From: Chara braunii
Taxonomy: Eukaryota > Streptophyta > Charophyceae > Charales > Characeae
Reading direction: 5' to 3'
Assembly (NCBI GenBank): GCA_003427395.1
Contig: BFEA01000005.1
Coordinates: forward strand, 1,933,110 to 1,954,243
DNA: 21,134 nt
Each line of letters opens with the position of its first letter. The stretch's first letter is position 1. The notes below the pieces were generated by a model. The model searched no databases, was not told the origin of the DNA, and saw nothing but the letters and a program-made list of their open reading frames with translations. Shown piece after piece: positions 1 to 9,500 of the stretch. A program made the translations under genes and the position numbers.

Positions 1-72
<72 letters not shown>
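1..72. repeat. (GA)n microsatellite
   Basis: A nearly pure GA dinucleotide run with one early interruption (AGAT at the very start). It begins at the window edge, so its full length is unknown. A short non-repetitive stretch (73-149) separates it from the first satellite array. A reverse-complement (TC)n run lies at 17821-17872. Confidence 0.97.
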
Positions 73-74
<2 letters not shown>

Positions 75-149
75 GATCTGCCCAACCTGCCACCACACCA
101 AAGTTCTCCTCTGCCCCTACGTCCACTTCCTTCCTCCTAGACTCTCAAT

Positions 150-1110
150 GTGTTTCGTTAACGAAACACCGAATCTTAGCGGGATATGACATCAGAATAC
201 AACTAAGTAAATCCCGAAAACCCGAAGTGTGTTTCGGTAACGAAACACCGAATTTATGGGAGGCCTAATAGTGGGATACAACTAAGGAAACCCCGCAAAT
301 CCCGAAGTGTGTTTCAGTAATGAAACACCGAATCTCAGGGGGATATAACATTAAGATTTAACCAAGTGAATCCCAAAAATCCCGAAGTGCGTTTCGCTAG
401 CGAAACACAGAATCCTAGGGGGATATAACATTGGAATTTAACAAAGTGAATCCCGAAAATCCCGAAATTTATTTCGGTAACGAAACACTGAATCTTATGG
501 GGATATGACATCGGAATACAACTAAGCAAACCCCGTAAACCCCGAAGTGTGTTTCGATAACGGAACACTGAATTTGTGGGGGGTCTAACACTGGGATACA
601 ACTAAGGAAACCCCGAAAATCCCGAAGTGTGTTTTGTGAACGAAACACTGAATTTAAGGAGGATATGACATCGGAATACAACTAAGTAAATCCCGAAAAC
701 CCCGAAGTGTGTTTCGGTAACGAAACACCGAATTTGTGGGGGGTGTAATAGTGGGATAGATTTAAGGAAACCCCGAAGTGCATTTTGCTAGCGAAACACC
801 AAATATTAGGGGGATATAACATTGGAATTTAACAAAGTGAATCCCAAAAATCCCAAAGTGTATTTCGGTAATAAAACACCGAATCCTAGGGGTGTATATA
901 ACATCGAAATACAACTAGGTAAATCCCGAAAACCCCGAAGTGTGTTTCGGTAACGAAATACTAAATTTGTGGGGGGTCTAACAATGGGATATAGCGAAGG
1001 AAACCCCGAAAATTCGGAAATGTGTTTTCGTGACGAAACACCGCATCGCAGGGTCATATAACATTAAGATTTAACTAAGTGGATCTCGAAAATCCCGAAG
1101 TGCGTTTTGC
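150..1110 (-). repeat. Satellite family 1, ~80-bp tandem array
   Basis: About 12 tandem monomers with a period of 78-81 bp, measured between successive dyads at 151, 229, 310, 389, 470, 549 and onward. Each monomer has a dyad, perfect over 20 bp in the first copy (GTGTTTCGTTAACGAAACAC, 150-169), followed by a variable GGGG-rich segment and then an ACTAAGTAAATCCCGAAAA-like segment. Monomers fall into three types, told apart by the text after the dyad (GATATGACATC, GGGGTCTAACA or GATATAACATT). They tend to follow one another in that order, suggesting a partial trimeric higher-order unit of about 240 bp. Strand is given as minus because the core shared with family 3 reads in that direction. Open frames here are by-products of the repeat. 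Confidence 0.93.
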
Positions 1111-1194
1111 TAGCGAAACACTGAGCGGTGGAGATTGTGATGATCGGTGGCGATTGTGCTGTTGGATATCATTTCGAGAAACGGCTAAGTAAAA
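1111..1194. other. Junction between satellite families 1 and 2
   Basis: A short transition segment. The last family 1 dyad (near 1110) is followed by a stretch with a GGTGGAGATTGTGATGATCG-like segment and its imperfect repeat GGTGGCGATTGTGCTG, found nowhere else in the window. The next unit already has the family 2 sequence TTTCGAGAAACGGCTAAG. The switch is abrupt, within less than one monomer. Confidence 0.6.
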
Positions 1195-2415
1195 TCTCGA
1201 AATCCTGAAGTGCGATTTCGGTAGCAAAATCTGGAACGCACACGCAGATATAACTTCGAGAAATGGCTAAGTTAAATCCCAAAATCCCAAAGTGCGATTT
1301 CGGTAGCGAAATCCCGAGCGCACGCACGAATATAACTTCGAGAAACGACTAAGTAAAATCCCGAATTCCTGAAGTGTGATTTCGGTAGCGAAATCCCGAC
1401 GCACGTGCGGATATAACTTCGAGAAATGACTAAGTGAAATCCCGAAATCCGGAAGTGCGATTTCAGTAGCGAAATTCCGAACATGTGTTCGGATATAATT
1501 TCGAGAAACGACTAAGTGGAATGCCAAAATTCTGAAGTGCGATTTCGGTAACGAAATCCCGAACGCACGTGAGGATATAACTTCGAGAAATGACTAAATA
1601 AAATCTTGAAATCCCGAAGTGCAATTTCAGTAGTGAAATTCCGAACATACGGCTTGATATAATTTTGAGAAATGACTAAGTAAAATCCCGAAATCCCGAA
1701 GTGTGATTTCGGTAGCGAAATCCCGAATGTACGTTCGGATATAATTTTTCGAGAAACGACTAAGTAAAATCCCGAAATCCCGAAGTGTGGTTTCGATAGC
1801 GAAATCCCGAATGCACGTGCGAATATAACTTCGAGAAACGGCTAAGTAAAATCCCGAAATCCTGAAGTGTGATTTCGGTAGCGAAATTCCGACGCACGTG
1901 CGAATATAACTTCGAGAAATGACTAAGTAAAATCCCGAAATCCCGAAGTGCGATTTCAGTAGCGAAATCCTAAACGCACGTACGGATATAACTTCGAGAA
2001 ATGACCAAGTAAAATCCTGAAATCCCGAAGTGCGATTTCAATAGCGAAATCCCGAACGCACGCATGGATATAATTTCAAGAAACGGCTAAGTAAAATCCC
2101 GAAATCCCGAAGTGCGATTTCTGTAGCGAAAATCCCGAACGTATGTTCGGATATAATTTTTTGAGAAACGACTAAGTAAAATCCCGAAATCCTGGAGTGA
2201 GATTTTTGTAGCGAAATCCCGAACGCCCGTGCGAATATAACTTCGAGAAATAACTAAGTAAAATATTGAAATCCCGAAGTGTGATTTTGGTAGCGAAATC
2301 CCGAACGTACGCCTGGATATAATTTCGAGAAACGGCTAAGTAAAATCCAAAAATCCCGAAGTGCGATTTCAGTAGCGAAAATCCCGAACGTACACCTGGA
2401 TACAATTTCGAAGAA
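1195..2415 (-). repeat. Satellite family 2, ~82-bp tandem array
   Basis: About 15 tandem monomers with a period of 81-86 bp, counted from successive GATTTCGGTAGCGAAATC dyads at 1211, 1296, 1378, 1459, 1541 and so on to about 2366. Each monomer carries that dyad, then CCCGAACGCACGTGCGGATA, which includes a CACGTG-type palindrome often mutated to other self-complementary versions, then TTCGAGAAACGACTAAG, then AAATCCCGAAATCCCGAAG. Layout and several blocks match family 1, so the two arrays are probably diverged relatives. The last unit decays at about 2410 into retroelement-related sequence. No coding meaning is seen. Confidence 0.93.
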
Positions 2416-2816
2416 CACTAGGTTGGCTTTGGAGAGTTGTTCATCACGTTAATGGATATTTCGGGTTTAAAAAACCACGAATTCGCAAACATGTATTCCG
2501 TCTTCATGAACACAAAACACGAATTGAGGTTTAAAAACCATGAATTCGCTAACATTTCGTTTACAAGCTTTGCTGTCCAGTTCGGCGAATTTTTCTGGGG
2601 TCCATTAACCACGAGTGCCAGAAGACAGGGAAGACAGGGGGGAGGCTGAAGGTGGAGAATCTGTGACGGTTCATTGAGGACGCGAGAAGGCGGTGAGTGC
2701 GGGGAGAGGTACTACGGGATTCTGCCGGAGAGCGCGGATGCCGTCCAGGTCAATACTGTTAGTATTGCCGACGTTATCCCCTCACCACGCAAGCAACTGA
2801 CTCCAGGAACTCGCCA
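2416..2816. other. Spacer at 3' end of the retroelement, possible LTR remnant
   Basis: No gene is recognised here. It lies immediately downstream (minus strand) of the retroelement coding frames, where a 3' LTR would be expected. No matching second copy is visible on the other side of gag, so an LTR cannot be shown. It contains an imperfect direct repeat (2463-2493 and 2527-2557, both with GGTTTAAAAA followed by GAATTCGC) and a perfect short palindrome (CAATACT-GTT-AGTATTG, 2751-2767). Confidence 0.5.
2463..2557 (+). repeat. Imperfect direct repeat pair
   Basis: Two copies of about 31 bp at 2463-2493 and 2527-2557, spaced 64 bp apart, share GGTTTAAAAA(A)CCA, GAATTCGC and AACAT. The TTTAAA centre is itself self-complementary. 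The role is unknown. They might be LTR-internal repeats or an old local duplication. Confidence 0.7.
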
Positions 2817-2817
2817 A

Positions 2818-2828
2818 CTCTTCCCCCT
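2818..2828 (-). other. Candidate polypurine tract
   Basis: On the minus strand this reads AGGGGGAAGAG, a purine-only run about 40 bp downstream of the last retroelement frame. That is where a plus-strand primer tract would precede a 3' LTR. Similar purine runs are not rare, and no LTR boundary follows that could confirm it. Confidence 0.25.
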
Positions 2829-2865
2829 AATCTCGCAGTGAGACGAGGATGCTCGGATGCGCACT

Positions 2866-3156
2866 CTAGTCCACCGTAGTGATGTCTCCGCTAAAGGAGA
2901 CAATTGTCAAGACGTGGCTAGTCCCAGGCGCCGAGAACCGTAGAAAGGCCGATGCTTCGATCAACACTTGTGCCTTGTTGTTGTGTATCACAAATCGGAA
3001 CTCTGCTGCTGCATGCACGCTTGCTGTGCTGAAAAACTGGGCAAATCGGATGACGTCCGGGCTGACACGCGGATGATGAACTTGTATGATCACCGAGATG
3101 TGTCCGCGTGGCACTAGCATCCGCTCATTGAGTACCTGTTCCGTGGAAAAACTCAT
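2866..3156 (-). CDS. Small intact frame downstream of integrase, product unknown
   Basis: A 96-codon frame reading MSFSTEQVLN at the start and SFSGDITTVD at the end. The ATG (3156-3154) overlaps the integrase TGA stop (3155-3153) as ATGA, so this start was preferred over an upstream in-frame Met at 3219 that would overlap the integrase tail. The family is not recognised. The sequence alternates hydrophobic and polar residues, which suggests beta strands (VIIQVHH, EFRFVIH, AQVLIEA, HVLTIVSF). There is no signal peptide, transmembrane segment or cysteine. It sits where some Ty3-like elements carry an extra gene after pol, but it does not look like an envelope. It is the only undamaged frame in the element. 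About 96 open codons can arise by chance, so it may be untranslated 3' sequence. Confidence 0.35.
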   Translation of the reverse strand: MSFSTEQVLNERMLVPRGHISVIIQVHHPRVSPDVIRFAQFFSTASVHAAAEFRFVIHNNKAQVLIEASAFLRFSAPGTSHVLTIVSFSGDITTVD

Positions 3157-4199
3157 GGCGAAGAGGAGGGAGAAAATGGAGGGGGAGAAGAATGAGAATG
3201 GGGGATGTTGCTTTCCCACTCGGACTCCGATTCCGCGGGCGACCCAGTTGGAGAGGGAGGGGAGGAAACAGGGAGATGGCGGAGATAGGACACGTGGCGG
3301 ACTATGGGCCTAGCTGACCGACTGCCTGCCACTTCGGGAGTGAGGCGCACGATGTTCACTCCGTTAGGTCCGAGCTCGATCACTCGAAAACACCCGAAGA
3401 ATTGTGGTGCTAATTTCCCTTGACGAGCACATTTCCTTACCTGCACCAAGTCCCTCAATTTATACTGGGGCCGGGGACCGGCATTCCCATTTCGGGCCTA
3501 GTAACTGTGGACCTGACGGCCGTGGGCCAATTCGGTCATTCTCTGCCTCTTTTGGGCCAATTCGGAAAGGGCCCGCTCCAGAAGCTTGAAATGGTGCTTC
3601 GCCTTTTCCTTGGTCGTTGCTCTTGTGGGACCTCCGTCGAGTGTCGTTTCATCATTTAGGCTCGGTATCGAGACGCAAGCTAGGCTGTTGGTCCATAATT
3701 GAAAAGGTGAAAGTCCCGTAGATTCATGTGGGGTCCCTCGATGTACAACCAAGATATGATCCACAATATCAGGCCACAGTCTCGTGTCCCTAGCCGCGAT
3801 ATTCCGTCGGAGTGTCGTTTTGATCACCCGGTTGACGTTTTCTACGAGACCATTCGATTGAGACATATGGGGGGCCGTATTACGAATGGACACTCCATGT
3901 ATGACTACATTCCTCATAACTCCCACTCAGAATTCTGCTCGATTGTCCGTAAGTATTTCCTCAGTGTCCTGATGCATCTCGAGAAAACGGTTGACATACC
4001 ACGCTATTTCATTCGTCTGCCTAGTCTAACATGGGTAGGCCTCGATCCATTTTAAAAAGTGGTCAACGAACACCAAGAGGATTGAATATTCACAACTATT
4101 CGGCCCAGGGGGCTTGACGGTATCCGTCGTATCCATGTTAACCTTATGAAACGGCCGTTGGACATTAGTGGGCACTATCGATCTAGGTAAGTGACTGGT
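3153..4199 (-). pseudogene. Ty3/gypsy integrase (core and C-terminal domain), with stops
   Basis: One continuous minus-strand frame, interrupted only by TAG codons at 4026-4028 and 3498-3500. Integrase joins retroelement cDNA to host DNA. The catalytic core shows the expected acidic triad: first Asp in VFVDHFLKWIEAYP (codon 4064-4062), second Asp in ILTDNRAEF (3947-3945), and Glu in SNGLVENVNRVIK (3842-3840). Spacing is close to the D-D-35-E pattern. The region RGTPHESTGLSPFQLW follows, as in typical Ty3-like integrases. The C-terminal part (DLVQVRK, QGKLAPQFFGCFRVIEL, HVSYLRHL) matches the GPY/F-type domain. A Ser/Pro/Glu-rich tail ends at TGA 3155-3153. The zinc-binding N terminus is missing or reduced to a few residues, where the frame joins gag-derived sequence near 4200. 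The two premature stops make it a pseudogene unless read through. Confidence 0.88.
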
Positions 4200-4974
4200 C
4201 CGGAGACAAAACCCATATTTCGAAATTTGTTATGGATTGCGGCCAGCTCGGCTTTCGCTCTGGCCAGTTCCAAAGAGTCTCCATCTTTTGCATGATCCTT
4301 GCTTTCTAGAAAGTTAGCAACAAATTTTCGTTTCATTTCTTCCACCCCATCCATAATCTGTTGCATCGTATGGTTGATGAGGGAGAATTGTTTCCACAAC
4401 TTCGCCCTCATCGCCCGACTCCGAAGCCCATCGATAAATAGATCACTCCCAACCTTTTCATCCCTCTCAGATTTGACAAACAGTCTGTAGAATCTACTGC
4501 GATATTATGTGACAGACTCGAGGGGCTTTTGAACTCGGTTTTTAATCATAAAGAAGGCTTGTTCGAGTGGATATAGTCAAACCTGTTCAAGAAGTCCCTT
4601 TCAAACATCGGGAGATCTATCCCGGCATAAGTGCTAAGCCAGTGATGCGCATTCCCTCCCAGTTTAGCGGGGATGTTAATCCGAGCTTCGTCGTTATCAT
4701 ATTGTTGTGCACGTAAGGTAGCTAACGATGCCCCAGCCAGGTGGTGTAGAGGGTCGAAGAGATACAAATCGGGTGGAGCCGTGGGTGCGCGAGCTGGAAC
4801 GGGTGGTGTGGGAATAGGGGCCCCGCCTAGCTTTACATTGATATTTTGCGCCTGATTGGCGTTGATATTGGCGAGCGACCGTCCGGCCGATCGGTTTCTA
4901 AGTACTATAGGATCGCGTCGCGGCGCGTTCCGCTGTCTGGCCCGCCCCCTGTTCGCCAGATCGTACTGTGCGAT
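4175..4974 (-). pseudogene. Gag capsid-like remnant, frameshifted
   Basis: Two minus-strand frames together resemble the Gag capsid region of Ty3/gypsy elements, which forms the particle shell. The first (4974 to 4546) begins after a TAA and has an Arg-rich part, an Asn/Gln repeat (NINANQAQNINV), a proline-rich linker and then LGGNAHHWLSTYAG and FERDFLNRFDYI, the Trp- and Phe-containing helices usual for retrotransposon gag. A frameshift near 4550 moves the reading to a second frame (about 4560 to 4175) with KPLESVT, a TAA at 4505-4507, YRSRFYRLF, LFIDGLRSRAMRAKLW and a helical, charged C-terminal part that ends at TAG just past 4175. The order and spacing of these motifs are as expected for gag. 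No zinc knuckle is seen. It lies upstream of integrase on the same strand. Confidence 0.75.
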
Positions 4975-5225
4975 TTATCTACCCACTTTTCTTATAAGCT
5001 CTCCACGTGTTGGCTCCAATACCAACCTCACGCCCAACGCGACTTCCTGGTCGGAGTGGGATGGGGCCCCGAAAGTGTGAAAAAGGGGTGTGCCAAGGAT
5101 TTTAGGAAAGTGGGAGTGGAGTCCCAGGTCAAAACTGAGATCTCCTATGGCAAGTTTAAAGGACAATGGTGCAAATGGTGTGCACGGATCGTATCTGGCG
5201 TCCCTGCCTTCGGGGAAGGGACTTA

Positions 5226-5405
5226 TGGCCTTTGCCACTGGCGTGACCGCAGTCGGTCTTTAGTCCGGCGGTCGTCCTGCTGCCGTCGCCGCTCGTAACA
5301 AGCTTCGGAATCCGCCAGGGCGGACCGTAAGCGGAGGTGGTGCAGCCGCTGCTCAGCTTCGGTTCGAGCGACGGATAAATCCCGAAGCTTGGCGTGTCTA
5401 GCGAG
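5226..5405 (-). pseudogene. Coiled-coil-like frame, probable gag N-terminal remnant
   Basis: A 60-codon stretch bounded by stops (TAG 5408-5406 and TAA 5225-5223) with no Met start. It reads like a charged helix: AKLRDLSVARTEAEQRLHHL, then an Ala/Glu/Arg-rich part and ERRRQQDDRRTKDRLRSR. It sits upstream of the gag remnant on the same strand. Coiled-coil N-terminal segments are known in some gag proteins, so this may be part of the same decayed gene. The 4975-5225 gap between them shows no frame of similar character. No family is recognised. Confidence 0.4.
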
Positions 5406-5597
5406 CTATGGAATTCCAAGGTACCACTGTGAGCTAGTGATATGGGAGGAGGAGATGGAAGGGAGGGAAACTGATAGTGATAACGACGAAGCCCGGGGGT
5501 ATGTAGTATTGCGTGTTCTCCGTATTTGGGTAGTCCGGGGCCCTCGGGTCACGGGTTATACCCCAGTGGAAACACATAACTGAGATATCCTTCGTGT
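5406..5597. other. Spacer between retroelement and large satellite array
   Basis: Single-copy-looking sequence with a purine-rich stretch (about 5440-5470). If the retroelement had a 5' LTR, it would lie here, but no similarity to 2416-2816 is visible. No gene is seen. Confidence 0.5.
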
Positions 5598-5640
5598 ACT
5601 TGATCGTTTCACAACAAACACTTGATAGTTTCACAACAAG
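5598..5640 (+). repeat. 22-bp direct repeat at the array's left edge
   Basis: ACTTGATCGTTTCACAACAA is followed directly by ACTTGATAGTTTCACAACAA. Both resemble the array segment ACTTAGTCGTTTTGAGTTG. The second copy runs straight into the first ordinary family 3 monomer (TCCCTCTCCCCC). It looks like a short, degenerate edge of the satellite. Confidence 0.7.
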
Positions 5641-6584
5641 TATCCCTCTCCCCCTTGCCCCTTCTTTGCTTTCGCCGAAAAACAGAGCCCGAAGTTTTCT
5701 TTCTTTTCTCCATCTACTTAGTCGTTTTGAGTTGCCCGTCTCTCTCCCCCTAGCCCCTTCTTTGCTTTCGCTGAAAAACAGAGCCCGAAGTTTTCTTTTT
5801 TTTCTCTGTCTACTTAGTCGTTTTGAGTTGCTCGTCCCTCTCCCCCTAGGCCTTTCTTTGCTTTCACCGAAAAACAGAGCCCGAACTTTTTTTTTTTTTT
5901 TCCATCTACTTAGTCGTTCTGAGTTGCCCGTCCCTCTCTCCCTAGCCCCTTCTTTGCTTTCGCCGAAAAACAGAACCCGGAGTTTTTTTTTTTTCTCCAG
6001 GCCCTCTCTCCCTAGCCCCTTCTTTGTTTTCGCCGAAAAACAGAACCCGTTTTTTTTTTTTTTTTCTTCGTCTACTTAGTCCTTCTAAGTTGCACGTCCC
6101 TCTCCCCCTAACCCCTTCTTCGCTTTCGCCGAAAAATAGAGCCCGAAGTTTTCTTTTTTTTTCCGTCTACTTAGTCGTTCTAAGTTGGCCGTCCCTCTCC
6201 CCCTAGCCCCTGCTTTACTTTCGCTGAAAGACGGAGCCCGAAATTTTTTTTTTTTTCTCCGTTTACTTGATCGTTTTGACTTGCCCGTCCCTCTCCCCCT
6301 AGGCCCTTCTTTGCTCTCGCCAAAAAATAGAGCCCGAAGTTTTCTTTTTTATCTCCCCCTACTTAGTCGTTCTGAGTTGCCCGTCCCTCTTCCCCTAGCC
6401 CCTTTTTTGCTTTCGGCGAAAAACAGAGCCCGGAGTTTTCTTTTTTTTTCTCTCGTCCCTTTCCCCCTTGCCCCTTCTTTGTTTTCGCCGAAAAACATAG
6501 CCCGGAGTTTTTTTTTTTTTTTTTCGTCAACTTAGTCGTTCTAGTTGCGCATTCCTCTTCCCCTAGCCCCTTCTTTGCTTTCGC

Positions 6585-9500
6585 CGAAAAAAAAAAGGCC
6601 GGAGTTTTATTTTTTTTCTCCGTCTACTTAGTCGTTTTGAGTTGCCCGTCCATCTCCCTCTAGCCCCTTCTTTGCTTTCACCGAAAAATAAACCCCGGAG
6701 TTTTCTTTTTTTCTTCGTCTACTTAGTCGTTTTGAGTTGCCCGTCCCTCTGCCCCTAGCCCCGTCTTTGCTTTCGCCGAAAAACAGAGCCTGAAGTTTTT
6801 TTTTTTTTTTTCCGTCCCTCTCCCCCTAGGCCCTTCTTTGCTATCGCCGAAAAACAGAGCCCAGAGTTTTGTTTTTTTCCTCCGTCTACTTAGTAGTTCT
6901 GAGTTGTCCGTCTCTCTCCCTCTAGCCCCTTCTTTGCTTTCGCCCGGAGTTTTCTTTTTTTTCTCTGTCTACTTAGTCGTTTTGAGTTGCCCGTCTCTCT
7001 CCTCCTAGCACCTTCTTTGCTTTCGTCGAAAAATAGAGCCCCTAGTTTTTTTTTTTTCTCCGTCTACTTAGTCGTTTTGAGTTGCCCGTCCCTCTTCCCT
7101 AGCCCCTTCTTTGCTTTCGCCGAAAAATAGAGCCCGGAGTTTTTTTTTTAAACTCCATATGCTTAGTTCTTTTGAGTTGCCCGTCCCTCTCCTCGTAGCC
7201 CCTTCCTTGCTTTCGCCAAACAACAGAGCCCGAAGTTTTTTTTTTTCTCCGTCTACTTAGTCGTTTTGAGTTGACCGTCCTAATCCGCCTAGGCCCTTCT
7301 TTGCTTTCGCTGAAAAACAGAGCCCGGTGTTTTTTTTTATTTTTCTCCGTCTACTTAGTCGTTTTGAGTTGCTCGTCCCTATCCCCCTAGCCCCTTCTTT
7401 GCTTTCTCCGAAAAACAGAGCACAAAGTTTTCTTTTCTTATTCTGTCTACTTAGTCGTTTAGAGTTGCCCGTTGCTCTTCCCCTTGCCCCTTCTATGATT
7501 TCACCGAAAAACAAAGCCCGGAGTTTTCTTTTTATTCTCTATGTACCTTGGCGCTTAAAGTTGCCTGTCTCTCTCCGCCTAGCCCCTTCTTTGCTTTCGC
7601 CGAGAAACACAGCCCGGAGTTTTCTTTTTTTTTTCTTCGTCTACTTAGTCGTTTTGAGTTGCCCGTCCCTATGCCCCTAGCCCCTTCTTTGCTTTCGCCA
7701 AAACAAAGAGTGCTTTCACCGAAAAACAGAGCCTGGCGTTTTCTTTTTTTTCTCCGTCTACTTCATCATTTTGAGTTGCCCGTCCCTCTCCCCCTAGCCC
7801 CTTTTTTGCTTTTGTCGAAAAAGAGCCTGGAGTTTTCTTTTTTTTCTCCGTCTACTTACTCGTTCTGAGTTACCCGTCCCTCTACCCCTAGCCCCTTCTT
7901 TGCTTTCGCCGAGAAACACAGCCCGGAGTTTTCTTTTTTTTTCTTCGTCTACTTAGTCGTTTTGAGTTGCCCGTCCCTATGCCCCTAGCCCCTTCTTTGC
8001 TTTCGCCGAAACAAAGAGTGCTTTGACCGAAAAACAGAGCCTGGCGTTTTATTTTTTTTTCTCCGTCTACTTCATCATTTTGAGTTGCCCGTCCCTTTCC
8101 CCCTAGCCCCTTCTTTGCTTTTGCCGAAAAAGAGCCTGGAGTTTTCTTTTTTTTCTCCGTCTACTTACTCGTTCTGAGTAACCCGTCCCTCTACCCCTAG
8201 CCCCTTCTTTGTTTTTGCCGAATACAGAGCCTAGAGTTTTATTTTTTTTCTCCGTCTACTTAGTCGTTATGATTTGCCCGTCCTTCTGCCCCTAGCCCCT
8301 TCTTTGCTTTCGTTGAAAAACAAAGCCCGAAGTTTTCTTGTTTTTCTCCGTCTACTTAACCGTTCTGAGTTGCCCGTCCATCTGCCCCTAGCCCCTTCTT
8401 TGGTTTTCCTAAAAAACAGAGCCTATAGTTTTTTTTCTTTTCTCCGTCTACTTAGTCCTTTTGAGTTGCCCGTCCGTCTCCCCGTAGGCCCTTCTTTGCT
8501 TTCGCCGAAAACAAGAGCCTGAATTTTTTTTTTTTTTTCTCCGTCTATTTGGTCGTTTTGGGTTGTCCGTCCCTCTCCTCGTAGCCCCTTCTTCGCTCTC
8601 GCCGAAAAACAGAGTCCGGAGTCTTTTTTTTTTTCTCCCGTCCCTCTCCCCCTAGCCCTTCTTTGCTGTCGCCAAAAAACAGAGCGTGGAGTTTTCTTTT
8701 TTTTCTCCGTCTACTTAGTCGTCCTGAGTTGCCCGTCCCTCTCCCCCTAGCCCCTTCTTTCCTTTCGCTGAAAAATAGAGCCTGAAGTTTTTTTTTTTTT
8801 CTCCGTCTACTTAGTCGTTCTGAATTGTCCGTCCCTCTCCCCTTAGCCCCTTTTTTGCTTTAGCCGAAAAACAGAGCCCGGAGTTTTGTTTTTTTTCTTT
8901 GTCTACTTAGTCGTTTTGAGTCGCCTATCCCTCTACCCCTAACCCCTTCTTTGCTCTCGCCGAAAAACAGTGCTTTTGCCGAAAAACAGAGCCATGAGTT
9001 TTCATTTTTTTTTCCGTCTACTTAGTCATTTTCTGTTGCACGCCCCTTTCCCCCTATCCCCTTCTTTGCTTTCGCTGAAAAACAGAGCCCGAAGTTTTGT
9101 TTTTTTTCTCTGCCTACTTAGTCGTTTTGAGTTGCCCGTCCCTCCGCAACTAGTCCCTTCTTTGCTTTCGCGAAAAAGAGAGCCCGAACTTTTCTTTTTT
9201 TTCTCCGTCTACTTAGTCGTTCTAAGTTGCCCATCTCTCGGCCCGTAGCCCCTTTTTTGCTTTCGCCGAAAAACAGAGCCCGAAGTTTTTTTTTTTTTCT
9301 CCGTCTATTTAGTCGTTCTGAGTTGTCCGTCCGTCTCCCCCTAGCGCCTTCTTCGCTCTGGTCGAAAAACAGAGTCCGGAGTTTGCTATTTTTTCTCCCG
9401 TCCCTCTCCCCCCAGCCCTTCTTTGCTTTCGCCAAACAACAGAGCCCGAAGTTTTCTTTTTTTTCTCCGTCTAGTTAGTCGTTCTGAGTTGCCCGTCCCT

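Larger units (their letters stand above)
2817..5405 (-). mobile_element. Degraded Ty3/gypsy-type LTR retrotransposon
   Basis: The minus strand reads, in order: a charged coiled-coil-like frame, a gag capsid-like region, then an integrase core with its C-terminal GPY/F-type domain, and a small downstream frame. The gag and integrase parts meet at about 4200-4230 with a frame change. No protease, reverse transcriptase or RNase H motif lies between, so an internal deletion, presumably of several kilobases, removed the middle of pol. Gag is broken by a frameshift near 4550 and a TAA at 4505-4507. The integrase has TAG at 4026-4028 and 3498-3500. Ty3/gypsy assignment follows from the integrase motifs. 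No LTR pair, primer-binding site or target duplication could be defined. The element is non-functional as it stands. Confidence 0.85.

Noticed and set aside
1195-2415. CENP-B-box-like motif in family 2 (TTCGAGAAACGGCTA)
   Set aside because: It shares TTCG and ACGG with the known box but needs a gap and lacks the CGGG end, so the match is too loose to call.
2437-2649. 70-codon plus-strand frame with repeated KNHEFAN
   Set aside because: The repeated peptide comes from the direct repeat at 2463 and 2527, and there is no support beyond that.
2416-5597. A pair of LTRs around the retroelement
   Set aside because: No matching sequence could be found between 2416-2816 and 5406-5597.
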